Below, in pieces: positions 8,460-16,998 of a DNA stretch of 64,000 bases. The stretch comes from Albitalea sp966211955. GTDB taxonomy: Bacteria > Pseudomonadota > Gammaproteobacteria > Burkholderiales > Burkholderiaceae_C. Position numbers and translations under genes: made by a program. The number at the start of each line of letters is the position of its first letter. Position 1 is the stretch's first letter. Below the pieces are notes generated by a model, which had not been told where the DNA came from, searched no databases, and saw only the letters and a list, made by a program, of their open reading frames with translations. The stretch spans positions 220,943 through 284,942 of the forward strand of contig CBIHOF010000005.1 of assembly GCA_966211955.1 (NCBI GenBank), given 5' to 3'.

Positions 8460-9377
8460 TCAGGCCGAGTCGCGCAGAAAGTCCCACAGCGCCTGCGCGC
8501 CGGGCTTGATGTGGCGCGCCACCTCGGGTCGTTCACGGTAGATGCGCACTTCCATCGACAGCTCGCACACGCCGGGCGCCGCGGCGCGGACGAGGCGTTT
8601 GCTCTTGAGCTCCTTCTTCACCGAGCTGGCCGGCAGGAAGGCGAGGCCGTGCCCTTCAAGCGCCATCGCCTTCAGCCCCTCGGCCATGTCGGTCTCATAG
8701 ATCGGGTCGAGGTTGAGCGGCGCGGGCGAGAGCTTCACGATCAGCTCGACCAGCCGGCCGAGATAGGCGCCCGACGCATAGCTCAGGAAGGGCACCTGCG
8801 TGCCGGGGCTCGCGGGGATGTGGAACATCGGCTGGCCGTCGTCGTCCGCCTTGGCGTAGGCGGCCAGCCCTTCGTGGCCGAGGCTCAGCATCTCGTAGCG
8901 GTCGGGGCTCAGCTGCAGCGGCTGCGAGGGGTGGTGGTAGGCGATGAGCAGGTCACAGCTGCCTTCGGTGAGCTGCATGACCGCGTCGTGCACGTTGAGC
9001 GCGATGAGCCGGCTCTTGACCGCGCCGAAGCGTTTGCGCAGGTCCATCACCCAGTGCGGGAAGAAGGTGAAGGCGAGCGAGTGCGGCACCGCGAACTCGA
9101 TCATGTCCTGCCCGGCCACCTGGTGGCCGCGCATCATGTTGCGCGTGGCCTGCAGGCTGCCGAGGATCTCGAGCGCCTGCGAATGGAAGGTCTCGCCGGC
9201 AGGCGTGAGGCGGGTCGGGTAGGAGGAGCGGTCCACGAGGTCCAGGCCTGCCCAGGCTTCCAGCGCCTGGATGCGGCGCGAGAACGCCGGCTGCGTCACG
9301 TGGCGCAACTGCGCCGAGCGCGAGAAGCTTCGCGTTTCCGCGAGGCTCACGAAATCTTCAAGCCACTTGGTTTCCAT
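8460..9377 (-). CDS. LysR-family transcriptional regulator
   Basis: A 305-residue LTTR. The N-terminal winged HTH (residues about 1-60, METKWLEDFVSLAETRSFSRSAQLRHVTQ onward, split here by the usual turn) is followed by a linker helix and a periplasmic-binding-protein-like effector domain from about residue 90. It is encoded immediately upstream of aspA on the same strand, and a T-N11-A site lies between the two genes, so it probably controls aspA and perhaps the glt genes. The effector is not readable; acidic amino acids are an inference from context. Confidence 0.88.
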   Translation of the reverse strand: METKWLEDFVSLAETRSFSRSAQLRHVTQPAFSRRIQALEAWAGLDLVDRSSYPTRLTPAGETFHSQALEILGSLQATRNMMRGHQVAGQDMIEFAVPHSLAFTFFPHWVMDLRKRFGAVKSRLIALNVHDAVMQLTEGSCDLLIAYHHPSQPLQLSPDRYEMLSLGHEGLAAYAKADDDGQPMFHIPASPGTQVPFLSYASGAYLGRLVELIVKLSPAPLNLDPIYETDMAEGLKAMALEGHGLAFLPASSVKKELKSKRLVRAAAPGVCELSMEVRIYRERPEVARHIKPGAQALWDFLRDSA

Positions 9378-9413
9378 GACCTTCTCTGTTGTCCACGCGC
9401 TTGAAGGTACCCT

Positions 9414-11255
9414 TCACTTCTCAGACTCGTCCCCCGCCTGCTGCAAGCGCCACATCTCAGCATACCGCCCGTTCAGCGCGAGCAGTTGGGCATGCGTGCC
9501 GCGCTCGATGATGCGCCCCAACTCCATCACGAGAATCTGGTGCGCATCCACCACCGTCGACAGCCGGTGCGCGATGACCAGCGCCGTCTTGTTGCGCGCC
9601 ACGCCCTGCAGCTCGGCCTGGATGGCGCGCTCGTTGGCCGAGTCGAGTGCGGAGGTCGCCTCGTCGAAGATCATGATCGGCGGGTTCTTGAGCAGGGTTC
9701 GCGCGATGGCCACGCGCTGCTTCTCGCCGCCCGAGAGCTTGAGCCCGCGCTCGCCCACCATCGTGTCGTAGCCCTTGGGCGTGCTCGTGATGAAGCCGTG
9801 GATGCGCGCCGCCTGGGCCGCGCCTTCGATCTCCTCCTGCGTCGCACCCGCACGGCCGTAGCCGATGTTGTAGGCCACGGTGTCGTTGAAGAGCACGGTG
9901 TCCTGCGGCACGATGCCGATGGACTGGCGAAGGCTCGTCTGCGTGACCTGCCGGATGTCCTGCCCGTCGATGCGCAAAGCCCCGCCGGTCACGTCGTAGA
10001 AGCGGTACATCAGGCGCGCCAGCGTGCTCTTGCCCGCGCCCGAGGGCCCGACCACCGCGACCGTCTTGCCGGGTGGGATCTCGAAGCTCACGTCGTGCAG
10101 GATCGGCCGGTTCGCGTCGTAGGCGAAGCTCACGTGGTCGAAGGTGACACGCCCTTCGCTCACGACCAGCGGCTTCGCATCGGGCGCGTCGTCCACCTCG
10201 CGGTCGCGCTCCATCAGCGTGAACATCTTGTCCAGGTCGGTGAGCGACTGCTTGATCTCGCGGTAGATCACGCCCAGGAAGTTGAGCGGGATGTACAGCT
10301 GGATCATGAAGGCGTTGATCATCACCAGGTCGCCGAGCGTCATGTGCCCCAGCACCACGCCGTTGGTGGCACGCCAGAGCATCAGCACGAGGCCGGTGGC
10401 GATGATCAGCTGCTGCCCGGTGTTGAGGATGGACAGCGTCGTCTGCGACTTGAGCGCGGCGCGGCGCAGCCGCTCCAGGCTCTCGTCGTAGCGCTTCGCC
10501 TCGAAGGCCTCGTTGTTGAAGTACTTGACGGTCTCGTAGTTCAGCAGCGAATCGATGGCCTTGCTGTGCGCGGTCGAGTCGAACTCGTTCATCAGCTTGC
10601 GGAACTGGGTGCGCCAGTTCGTCACCGTGACGGTGAAGGTGATGTAGATGACGAGCGCGCCGAGCGTGATCCACGCGAACCAGGCATCGAACTTCACGCC
10701 CAGCAGCGTGAGCACGATCACCACCTCGATCAATGTGGGGATGATGCTGTACAGCGAGTAGGAGATGAGCGATTGCACGCCGCGTGTGCCGCGCTCGATG
10801 TCCCGCGTCATGCCGCCGGTCTGGCGTTCGAGGTGGAAGCGCAGGCTCAGGCTGTGAAGGTGTCGGAAAACCTCGAGCGAGATGCTTCGGGCCGCGCCCT
10901 CGGTGGCCTTGGCGAAGATGAGCTCGCGCAGCTCGGTGAACAGCGAGGTCGACAGCCGCAAGGCCCCATACGCGATGAGCAGGCCGATGGGCACCACCAG
11001 CACCGCGCGAACATCGCCCACCGGAATCGTCAGGCTGTCGACCAGCTTCTTCAGCAGCAGCGGCACGCCCACGTTGGCGAGCTTGGCGCCGATCATGAAC
11101 ATCAGCGCGAGCACCACCCGGGCGCGGTAGCGCCAGAGGTAGGGCAGCAGCTTGCGCAGCGTCTGGCCGTCGGTGTGGGCGCGTGCGGGCACGGCGGCGC
11201 CGGGGACGGCCGGGTTGGCAATGGCGGCGGAAGAATCGACGGTGGCTCGGCGCAT
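9414..11255 (-). CDS. Atm1-type ABC exporter (fused membrane and ATPase domains)
   Basis: A 613-residue half-transporter that would act as a homodimer in the inner membrane. The type-1 exporter membrane domain spans about residues 45-335 and contains NYETVKYFNNE (239-249), the element characteristic of Atm1/HMT1 proteins that line the glutathione-binding cavity. The ATPase domain has Walker A GPSGAGKST (403-411), signature LSGGEKQR (507-514) and Walker B IMIFDEATS (about 527-535). The family exports glutathione-linked sulfur or metal compounds. The gene is divergent from the thioesterase gene with only 39 bases between starts. Confidence 0.92.
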   Translation of the reverse strand: MRRATVDSSAAIANPAVPGAAVPARAHTDGQTLRKLLPYLWRYRARVVLALMFMIGAKLANVGVPLLLKKLVDSLTIPVGDVRAVLVVPIGLLIAYGALRLSTSLFTELRELIFAKATEGAARSISLEVFRHLHSLSLRFHLERQTGGMTRDIERGTRGVQSLISYSLYSIIPTLIEVVIVLTLLGVKFDAWFAWITLGALVIYITFTVTVTNWRTQFRKLMNEFDSTAHSKAIDSLLNYETVKYFNNEAFEAKRYDESLERLRRAALKSQTTLSILNTGQQLIIATGLVLMLWRATNGVVLGHMTLGDLVMINAFMIQLYIPLNFLGVIYREIKQSLTDLDKMFTLMERDREVDDAPDAKPLVVSEGRVTFDHVSFAYDANRPILHDVSFEIPPGKTVAVVGPSGAGKSTLARLMYRFYDVTGGALRIDGQDIRQVTQTSLRQSIGIVPQDTVLFNDTVAYNIGYGRAGATQEEIEGAAQAARIHGFITSTPKGYDTMVGERGLKLSGGEKQRVAIARTLLKNPPIMIFDEATSALDSANERAIQAELQGVARNKTALVIAHRLSTVVDAHQILVMELGRIIERGTHAQLLALNGRYAEMWRLQQAGDESEK

Positions 11256-11294
11256 CGTGAAAGAATCGGAGGGTCTGAGCCCAGGTGAAGCAAT

Positions 11295-11732
11295 ATGCCC
11301 GAGATTACAAGCCCTGCCGACAACCTCATTCCGGAGTCGATGGCGCCCTTGAAGCTGCCCGACGACCGCGAGCTGGTGATGCGCGTCATGCCCATGCCGG
11401 CGGACGCCAATGGCAATGGCGACATCTTCGGCGGCTGGATCATGGCGCAGGTTGACCTGGCGGGCAGCGTGCTGCCGGCGCGCATTGCCAAGGGCCGCAT
11501 CACCACGGTGGCGGTGAACAGCTTCGTGTTCAAGCAGCCGGTGTCAGTGGGCGACCTGCTCAGTTTCTACGCCAAGGTCGAGCGCATCGGGCGCACGTCC
11601 GTCACCGTGCATGTCGAGGTGTATGCGGAGCGCAACCCGGCCAACCTGCATGTGGTGAAGGTGACCGAGGCCAACCTCACCTTCGTGGCCATCGACAAGG
11701 ACGGGCAGCCGAGGCTGGTTCCCCGGCCTTGA
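11295..11732 (+). CDS. Acyl-CoA thioesterase, YciA-like hot-dog fold
   Basis: A 145-residue single hot-dog domain protein. The segment ANGNGDIFGGWIMAQVDLAG contains the G-x-x-F-G-G-W helix start and acidic residue typical of YciA/BFIT-type acyl-CoA hydrolases, and the second half has the conserved VGDLLSFYAKVERIGRTS. It hydrolyses acyl-CoA to free acid and CoA in the cytoplasm; chain-length preference cannot be read. ATG 11295 follows the divergent promoter shared with the Atm1-like gene. Confidence 0.87.
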   Translation: MPEITSPADNLIPESMAPLKLPDDRELVMRVMPMPADANGNGDIFGGWIMAQVDLAGSVLPARIAKGRITTVAVNSFVFKQPVSVGDLLSFYAKVERIGRTSVTVHVEVYAERNPANLHVVKVTEANLTFVAIDKDGQPRLVPRP

Positions 11733-11801
11733 GTGTTTCGCTGACGCCGTGACGCCACCCTGCGCGCGTCCGCGTCTTTCCGCGGGATCAGAATTCCCGC
11801 C

Positions 11802-12455
11802 ATGTCCTCCGAGCCTCGGCCTTTCGACGACCGCGAAGACGCGGGCCGCCAGCTCGCTGCCCGGCTGTTGAGCCACCGCGGCCGCGATGCGGTGGTGCTT
11901 GCCCTGCCCCGCGGCGGCGTGCCGGTGGCGGCCGAGATTGCGCGGGCGCTGGATGCGCCGCTGGACCTGCTCTTCGTTCGAAAGATCGGCCTGCCCTGGC
12001 AGCCCGAACTGGCCTACGCGGCCGTGGTGGATGGCGACCCGCCGGAGGTGGTCATCAACGACGAGGTCGCGCGGATCGACCCGATGAGCTCGCACGAGCT
12101 CGCTGCGGCCAAGCGACGCGAAGTGGCCGAGATCGAGCGACGGCGCGAGACCTACATGCACGGCCGGCCGCCGCTGGACGTGACGGGGCGGGAGGTCATC
12201 CTCGTGGACGACGGCCTGGCCACCGGCACCACCGCGAAGGCGGCCTTGATGGCGCTGCGCCGTCGCGCACCATCCACCCTCATCCTCGCCGTGCCCGTGG
12301 CCCCGGAGGACACGGTGATCGAGATGCGCTCGCTGGTGGATGTGGTGGTGTGCCTGTCCATGCCCGACCCCTTCGTGGCGATCGGGCTGCACTACCGCGA
12401 CTTTCACCAGCTGGAAGACGAGGAGGTGCTGGAGATCATGAGCGCGGCCAGGTGA
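11802..12455 (+). CDS. Phosphoribosyltransferase-domain protein
   Basis: A 217-residue protein with a type-I PRTase fold. The PRPP-binding loop is VILVDDGLATGTT (about residues 130-142), and the N-terminal part has LALPRGGVPVAAEIARAL. It belongs to the COG1926 group of stand-alone PRTases of unknown substrate, often found near hydrolases or stress genes, not to a named purine or pyrimidine salvage enzyme. It follows the thioesterase by 69 bases on the same strand and converges on the SDR gene with 6 bases between stop codons. Confidence 0.82.
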   Translation: MSSEPRPFDDREDAGRQLAARLLSHRGRDAVVLALPRGGVPVAAEIARALDAPLDLLFVRKIGLPWQPELAYAAVVDGDPPEVVINDEVARIDPMSSHELAAAKRREVAEIERRRETYMHGRPPLDVTGREVILVDDGLATGTTAKAALMALRRRAPSTLILAVPVAPEDTVIEMRSLVDVVVCLSMPDPFVAIGLHYRDFHQLEDEEVLEIMSAAR

Positions 12456-12461
12456 GCTGCT

Positions 12462-13295
12462 TCAATCCACGAAAAAGTCCGGAATGAAGTCCGTCGTCCC
12501 CGCCTTCACGCTGTACTTCTCGAGATCGCTCACCCCATGCGACGCCAGCACCTCGTCGTCGATGAAGAAATTGCCGGTCGTCTCGCGCGCGTCGCTCGTG
12601 AGAATGAAGTAAGCCGCGTCCGACAAGATCTCCGGCGTGCGGCAGCGCTCGATGTCCACCCCCGGGATCATCTGCAGCGCCGCCGTGGCGATCGCCGTGC
12701 GCGGCCACAGCGAATTCACCGCGATGCCATGCGGCTTGAATTCGCCCGAATGGCCGAGCGTGCATTCGCTCATGCCGTACTTGGCCATGGTGTAGGCCAC
12801 GTGGTTCTTGAACCAGTGCTGCTTCATCGACAAGGGAGGCGACATGTTCAGCACATGCGGGTTGCGCCCGGCCTGCGCTGACTTGACGAGATGCGGCAGG
12901 CAGGTCTGGGTGCACAGGTAGGTGCCGCGCACGTTCACGCCGAACATCAGGTCGAAGCGCTTCATGGGCGTGTCGGGCGTGGGGGTGAGACTGATGGCGC
13001 TCGCGTTGTTCACGAGGATGTCGATGCCGCCGTACTCCTCCACCGCCTGCGCCACCGCCGCATGCACGCTGTGCTCGTCGCGAATGTCCGTCTGCAGCGG
13101 CAATGCGCGGCCGCCGGCGGCGACGATCTCCGCCGCGGCAGAGAAGATCGTGCCGGGCAGCTTGGGATTGGCCTCGGTCGTCTTGGCCGCAATGACCACG
13201 TTGGCGCCGTCGCGCGCCGCGCGCTTGGCGATCGCCAGGCCAATGCCCCGCGATGCGCCGGTGATGAAGAGCGTCTTGCCCGACAAGGTGTTCAT
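12462..13295 (-). CDS. Short-chain dehydrogenase/reductase, HSDL2-like
   Basis: A 277-residue SDR. The Rossmann dinucleotide motif is TGASRGIG (residues 12-19), NNAS lies at 96-99, and the catalytic pair is Y168 and K172 (YTMAK). The LPGTIFSAAAEI insert and the C-terminal GNFFIDDEVL match the HSDL2-like SDR group, linked in eukaryotes to peroxisomal lipid metabolism. Its ATG overlaps the TGA of the SGNH hydrolase gene by four bases. It is the last gene of the lipid-catabolism operon. Confidence 0.88.
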   Translation of the reverse strand: MNTLSGKTLFITGASRGIGLAIAKRAARDGANVVIAAKTTEANPKLPGTIFSAAAEIVAAGGRALPLQTDIRDEHSVHAAVAQAVEEYGGIDILVNNASAISLTPTPDTPMKRFDLMFGVNVRGTYLCTQTCLPHLVKSAQAGRNPHVLNMSPPLSMKQHWFKNHVAYTMAKYGMSECTLGHSGEFKPHGIAVNSLWPRTAIATAALQMIPGVDIERCRTPEILSDAAYFILTSDARETTGNFFIDDEVLASHGVSDLEKYSVKAGTTDFIPDFFVD

Positions 13296-14008
13296 GTTGT
13301 CTCCAATCGTCTTGTCGCGATGTGGCGGGCGAGCGCCTCACCGCAAGCCCGATACACCGGCTCGCCCGGGTGGAAGCCATCGGACGCCATGCAGCTCGCG
13401 TCCAGCCGGATGTCGATGGGCACGTGCGACACGTCCGGCCGCGTCGCCGCCCAGCGCGCCTGCGCCTCGTCGTGGCGGCGCGCATCACGCCCCATGATCC
13501 AGCGCAGCGGCTGCGGCAGCAAGGGGAATTGATGCACCGGCGGCAACGGCGCAAAGACCACGTGGCTCACGCCGGCATGGGCGATCAGCCAGTCGGCCAG
13601 CGCCGCTCGATGCTGCACGGCGCGGTGTGAGGGCACCTGGTCGATCACGTCGTTCACGCCCAGCACCACCACCGCCACGTCGGCGAGCTCGGGCTGCTCG
13701 TTCTGCACGAGTGCCAGTGCCTGCGCGGAGGTGATGCCGGCCTTGGCAACGAGGTGCCAATGCACCTCGGCCTGCGCCGCGTCGGCCAGTGTGCGGGTGA
13801 GGTAGCCCGCCAGCGCCAGGTCTTGCGTCGGCACGCCCACGCCGGCACCCGACGAGTCGCCGACGATCAGCACCCGCAGCGTCGGCCCGCGGCCGAAGAC
13901 GCCGCGTCGATCGCCCGAGGCCTCCGGCAGCACGGGTGCGCGGCGGCGCGTCATCACCGCCTGCACGACGAGCAGGGGCGACAGCAGCAGCTTCGCGACC
14001 AGGCTCAT
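13292..14008 (-). CDS. SGNH/GDSL-type hydrolase
   Basis: A 238-residue esterase/lipase-like protein. Block I is VGDSSGAG with nucleophile Ser52, block III is GVND (117-120), and block V is DGFHP with Asp210 and His213. The N-terminus is hydrophobic (residues 5-18) and may anchor or export the protein. The SGNH family acts on small esters and lipids. It lies between the enoyl-CoA hydratase gene (13 bases upstream) and the SDR gene (ATGA overlap), so it is part of the acyl-chain degradation operon and may release acyl groups from esters. Confidence 0.85.
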   Translation of the reverse strand: MSLVAKLLLSPLLVVQAVMTRRRAPVLPEASGDRRGVFGRGPTLRVLIVGDSSGAGVGVPTQDLALAGYLTRTLADAAQAEVHWHLVAKAGITSAQALALVQNEQPELADVAVVVLGVNDVIDQVPSHRAVQHRAALADWLIAHAGVSHVVFAPLPPVHQFPLLPQPLRWIMGRDARRHDEAQARWAATRPDVSHVPIDIRLDASCMASDGFHPGEPVYRACGEALARHIATRRLETT

Positions 14009-14021
14009 CCTTGGGCGCCGC

Positions 14022-14786
14022 TCACGAGAACTGCGTGAAGTCGGGTTTGCGCTTCTGGAAGAAGGCGCTGAAGGCTTCGCGCGCCTCGGGGCTCGTGAGC
14101 CGCTCCTGGAACACGCCGCCTTCGACGGCGATCGTCTCCAGCACGGCGGCGGCGCTGGCGCGGCGCATCAACTTCTTGCTGTCGCGCACGGCGCCCGGCG
14201 GCAGCGCGTTGAAGCGCTCGGCAATGCGCCGTGCGTGGTTGACCACCTCGCCGGCGGGCAGCACGGCGTTGGCCACGCCCAGGTCCACCGCGTCTTGCGG
14301 CGTGAACGGGTCACCCAGCAGCAGCTTCTCGGCCGCCTTCGCGTGGCCCACGAGCTGGGGCAGCACAAGGCTCGAGGCGAACTCGGGCACGAGGCCGAGG
14401 CTCGTGAAGGGCATGGCCAGGCGCGCTTCGTCCGACACGTAGACCAGGTCGCAATGCAAGAGCATCGTGGTGCCGATGCCGATGGCCGCGCCGGTCACGG
14501 CCGCGATCACCGGCTTCTCGCAGGTGGTGAGCGCCTTCATGAACTGGAACACCGGCGAATCCATGCCTTGCTTGGGGCGCTGCATGAAGTCTTCCAGGTC
14601 GTTGCCCGAGGTGAAGATGCCCGGCTGGCCGGTGATGAGCACCGCGCGCACCGCGGCGTCGGCGTTGGCGTTGCGCAAGGCCGCGGCCATGGCGGCGTAC
14701 ATGTCGACGGTGATCGCGTTCTTCTTTTCGGGGCGCGCGATCTCGATGGTGGCCACGCCATTCAGGGTGGCGGTCTTGATGCTCAT
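14022..14786 (-). CDS. Enoyl-CoA hydratase/isomerase family protein
   Basis: A 254-residue crotonase-fold protein. The oxyanion-hole and acyl-CoA segments are visible (ARPEKKNAIT near the N-terminus, ITGQPGIFTSGNDLEDF, AVTGAAIGIGTTMLLHCDLVY). It would hydrate or isomerise enoyl-CoA intermediates in the cytoplasm. ATG 14786 overlaps the TGA of the upstream alpha/beta hydrolase (ATGA); a longer frame reading to 15104 is antisense-like noise over that gene. Context is the beta-oxidation operon. Confidence 0.9.
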   Translation of the reverse strand: MSIKTATLNGVATIEIARPEKKNAITVDMYAAMAAALRNANADAAVRAVLITGQPGIFTSGNDLEDFMQRPKQGMDSPVFQFMKALTTCEKPVIAAVTGAAIGIGTTMLLHCDLVYVSDEARLAMPFTSLGLVPEFASSLVLPQLVGHAKAAEKLLLGDPFTPQDAVDLGVANAVLPAGEVVNHARRIAERFNALPPGAVRDSKKLMRRASAAAVLETIAVEGGVFQERLTSPEAREAFSAFFQKRKPDFTQFS

Positions 14787-15652
14787 GCTGCTGTCTCCTG
14801 CGAATGTTGGAAGCCCTGGAGCAGCATCAGCGTGCGTGCCCACAGGGAATGTTGGAATTGGTCCCTGAAGAAACCGAAGTGTCCGATGCGGCGCGCCTGC
14901 ACGTCGGCCGGCGCGATGCGTTCGATGCGACGAGGGGCGTTGGCGTAGCAATCCACCAGCACGTGCGTGCCGCGCTCGGTCATCAACTCGTCGTCGGTGA
15001 TGGACAGCGCCACGAGAGGGAAGCGGGCGGATTCGAACTTCTCTCGCACTTCGCGTCCTTCGGCGCCGACGTGGTAGCGCGGGTTGAGGCACCACTTGCG
15101 CCACTGCATGATGACGCCGGCCGGCAGGTCGCCCACCTTGCGCAGCTTCTTGCCGGGGAAGTAGCCGAAGAGGCTTGTTGCCACCGGCACGAGCACGTGC
15201 CAGAAGTACAGCACCATGCGCTTCAACTGCGGCGCGTTGTCGCGCCAGTAGCCGCTGCCCGCCGCGACGGACACGAGCCCCGCGATGCGGTCGCGGTGCT
15301 TGAGCAGGCCGGGGAGTTGCGCGCCGAGGCTGTGGCCGATGACGTAAACCGGCGCGCCATGGGCACGCCGCATCGCCTCGGCGATGACGGTGTCGAAGTC
15401 GTCGGCCCAGTCGAAGAGGTCGGCATCGAGCGCCTTGAGCGGTCCGCGCTGCGAATCACCCATGCCGCGGTAGTCGAAGCTCGCTACGAGGTAGCCCTGG
15501 GCAGAGAGCCATTGGGCGAAGGCGGCGTAGTAGTCCTGCTTGACTCCCATCGCGCCGCCGATGACGACGGCGGCTTTGGGGGTTGACGGCGGCTCGTGGA
15601 ATCGGGCGGCGATGGGGGTGCCGTTCGTGGACTGAAGATCGATGGACTTCAT
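14783..15652 (-). CDS. Alpha/beta hydrolase (COG4757-like)
   Basis: A 289-residue alpha/beta hydrolase. The nucleophile elbow is GHSLGAQ and the oxyanion region lies near VVIGGAMGVKQDYY; the active-site His is probably in the C-terminal RIGHFGFF. This matches a group of predicted hydrolases without known substrate. ATG 15652 follows AAAGGAG; a frame extending to 15688 lacks a ribosome site. It is translationally coupled to the downstream enoyl-CoA hydratase. Confidence 0.85.
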   Translation of the reverse strand: MKSIDLQSTNGTPIAARFHEPPSTPKAAVVIGGAMGVKQDYYAAFAQWLSAQGYLVASFDYRGMGDSQRGPLKALDADLFDWADDFDTVIAEAMRRAHGAPVYVIGHSLGAQLPGLLKHRDRIAGLVSVAAGSGYWRDNAPQLKRMVLYFWHVLVPVATSLFGYFPGKKLRKVGDLPAGVIMQWRKWCLNPRYHVGAEGREVREKFESARFPLVALSITDDELMTERGTHVLVDCYANAPRRIERIAPADVQARRIGHFGFFRDQFQHSLWARTLMLLQGFQHSQETAA

Positions 15653-15681
15653 GCACCGCTCCTTTTGCGCCAAGGCCGTCG

Positions 15682-15719
15682 CCCCCATCCCGACCCTCCC
15701 CCAGCAGGGGAAGGAGAGG
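15682..15719 (-). repeat. REP-like GC palindrome, degenerate copy
   Basis: The sequence has the CCC-AT-CCC-GACCCTC...GGGGAAGGAGAGG pattern of the CCCTCTCCC...GGGAGAGGG family also seen at 17060-17096, 17418-17453, 54947-54984 and 60149-60183. It lies in the 146-base gap between the thiolase and hydrolase genes. Confidence 0.45.
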
Positions 15720-15798
15720 TAGCCCCTCGGCCACCTGCCAAATCAATGGCCGCTTGTGGCGGCCAGCAAGGCCGCGTGGGTAGCGGCCCTGCCTAACT

Positions 15799-16995
15799 TC
15801 AGACGCGCTCGAAAATTCCGGCCGCGCCCTGGCCGGTGCCGACGCACATCGTCACCATGCCGTACTTCAGGTTGTGGCGACGCAGGGCATGCACCACCGT
15901 GGCTGCGCGGATCGCGCCGGTCGCGCCGAGCGGGTGACCGAGGGCAATCGCGCCGCCCATCGGGTTCACCTTCTTCGGGTCGAGGCCGATGCTGTTGATC
16001 ACCGCGAGCGACTGCGCCGCGAAGGCTTCGTTCAGCTCGATCCAGTCGATCTGGTCTTGTGTGAGGCCGGCGTACTTCAGCGCCGCAGGGATCGCCTCGA
16101 TCGGACCGATCCCCATGATCTCCGGCGGCACGCCGCGCGCGGCGAAGCTCACGAAGCGAGCCAGCGGCTTCAAGTCGTACTGCTTGATGGCCTTTTCGCT
16201 CGCGAGGATCAGCGCGCCCGCGCCGTCGCTCGTCTGCGAGCTGTTGCCGGCGGTGACGCTGCCCTTGGCGGCGAACACAGGCTTGAGCTTGGCGAGGCCT
16301 TCGAGCGAGGTGTCCTTGCGCGGGCCTTCGTCGAGGTTGACGGTGCGTGTCTTGGTACCTTGCTCGCCGGTTTCGAGGTTGGGGAAGCGATCCACCACGT
16401 CGATCGGCGTGATCTCGTCGGTGAACTCGCCATCGGCCTGCGCCTTGAGCGCACGCAGGTGCGATTCGAGGGCGAACGCGTCCTGCGCTTCACGCGAGAC
16501 CTTCCACTTCTCGGCGACCTTCTCGGCCGTCAGGCCCATGCCGTAGGCGATGCCGACGTTCTCGTCCTTGGCGAACACCTCGGGGTTGAACGATGGCTTG
16601 TTGCCGCCCATGGGCACGAGGCTCATGGACTCGGCACCACCGGCGATCAGCACGTCGGCTTCACCCACGCGGATGCGGTCGGCGGCCATCTGGATGGCGG
16701 TCACGCCCGAGGCGCAGAAGCGGTTCACCGTCACGCCGCCCACGGGGTGCGAGAAGGCCAGCGCCATGGCGATGCGCGCCATGTTCATGCCCTGCTCACC
16801 CTCGGGGAAGGAGCAGCCGATGATGGCGTCCTCGATGGCCTTGGAGTCGAGCGACGGCACTTGCAGCATCGCGCTCTTCACGGCCGCGACCAAGAGGTCG
16901 TCCGGGCGGGTGTTCTTGAAGTAGCCCCGGCCGGAACGGCCGATGGGCGTGCGGGTGGCGGCGACGATGTAGGCGTCTTGAACTTGCTTGCTCAT
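15799..16995 (-). CDS. fadA: Acetyl-CoA C-acyltransferase (3-ketoacyl-CoA thiolase)
   Basis: A 398-residue degradative thiolase, cleaving 3-ketoacyl-CoA with CoA to acetyl-CoA and a shortened acyl-CoA. The acylated cysteine is C94 in RFCASG, the histidine is H354 in GHPLGATG, and the second cysteine is C384 in CVGTGQGAAG. Length and motifs are complete. In other fadNA-type operons the thiolase directly follows the multifunctional gene; here a DUF559 gene with flanking inverted repeats lies between, four bases from the thiolase start. Confidence 0.93.
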   Translation of the reverse strand: MSKQVQDAYIVAATRTPIGRSGRGYFKNTRPDDLLVAAVKSAMLQVPSLDSKAIEDAIIGCSFPEGEQGMNMARIAMALAFSHPVGGVTVNRFCASGVTAIQMAADRIRVGEADVLIAGGAESMSLVPMGGNKPSFNPEVFAKDENVGIAYGMGLTAEKVAEKWKVSREAQDAFALESHLRALKAQADGEFTDEITPIDVVDRFPNLETGEQGTKTRTVNLDEGPRKDTSLEGLAKLKPVFAAKGSVTAGNSSQTSDGAGALILASEKAIKQYDLKPLARFVSFAARGVPPEIMGIGPIEAIPAALKYAGLTQDQIDWIELNEAFAAQSLAVINSIGLDPKKVNPMGGAIALGHPLGATGAIRAATVVHALRRHNLKYGMVTMCVGTGQGAAGIFERV

Positions 16996-16998
16996 AGG

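Noticed and set aside
14787..15104. N-terminal extension of the enoyl-CoA hydratase to 15104
   Set aside because: The extension lies entirely within the alpha/beta hydrolase gene in another frame, while ATG 14786 gives the family N-terminus and an ATGA overlap.
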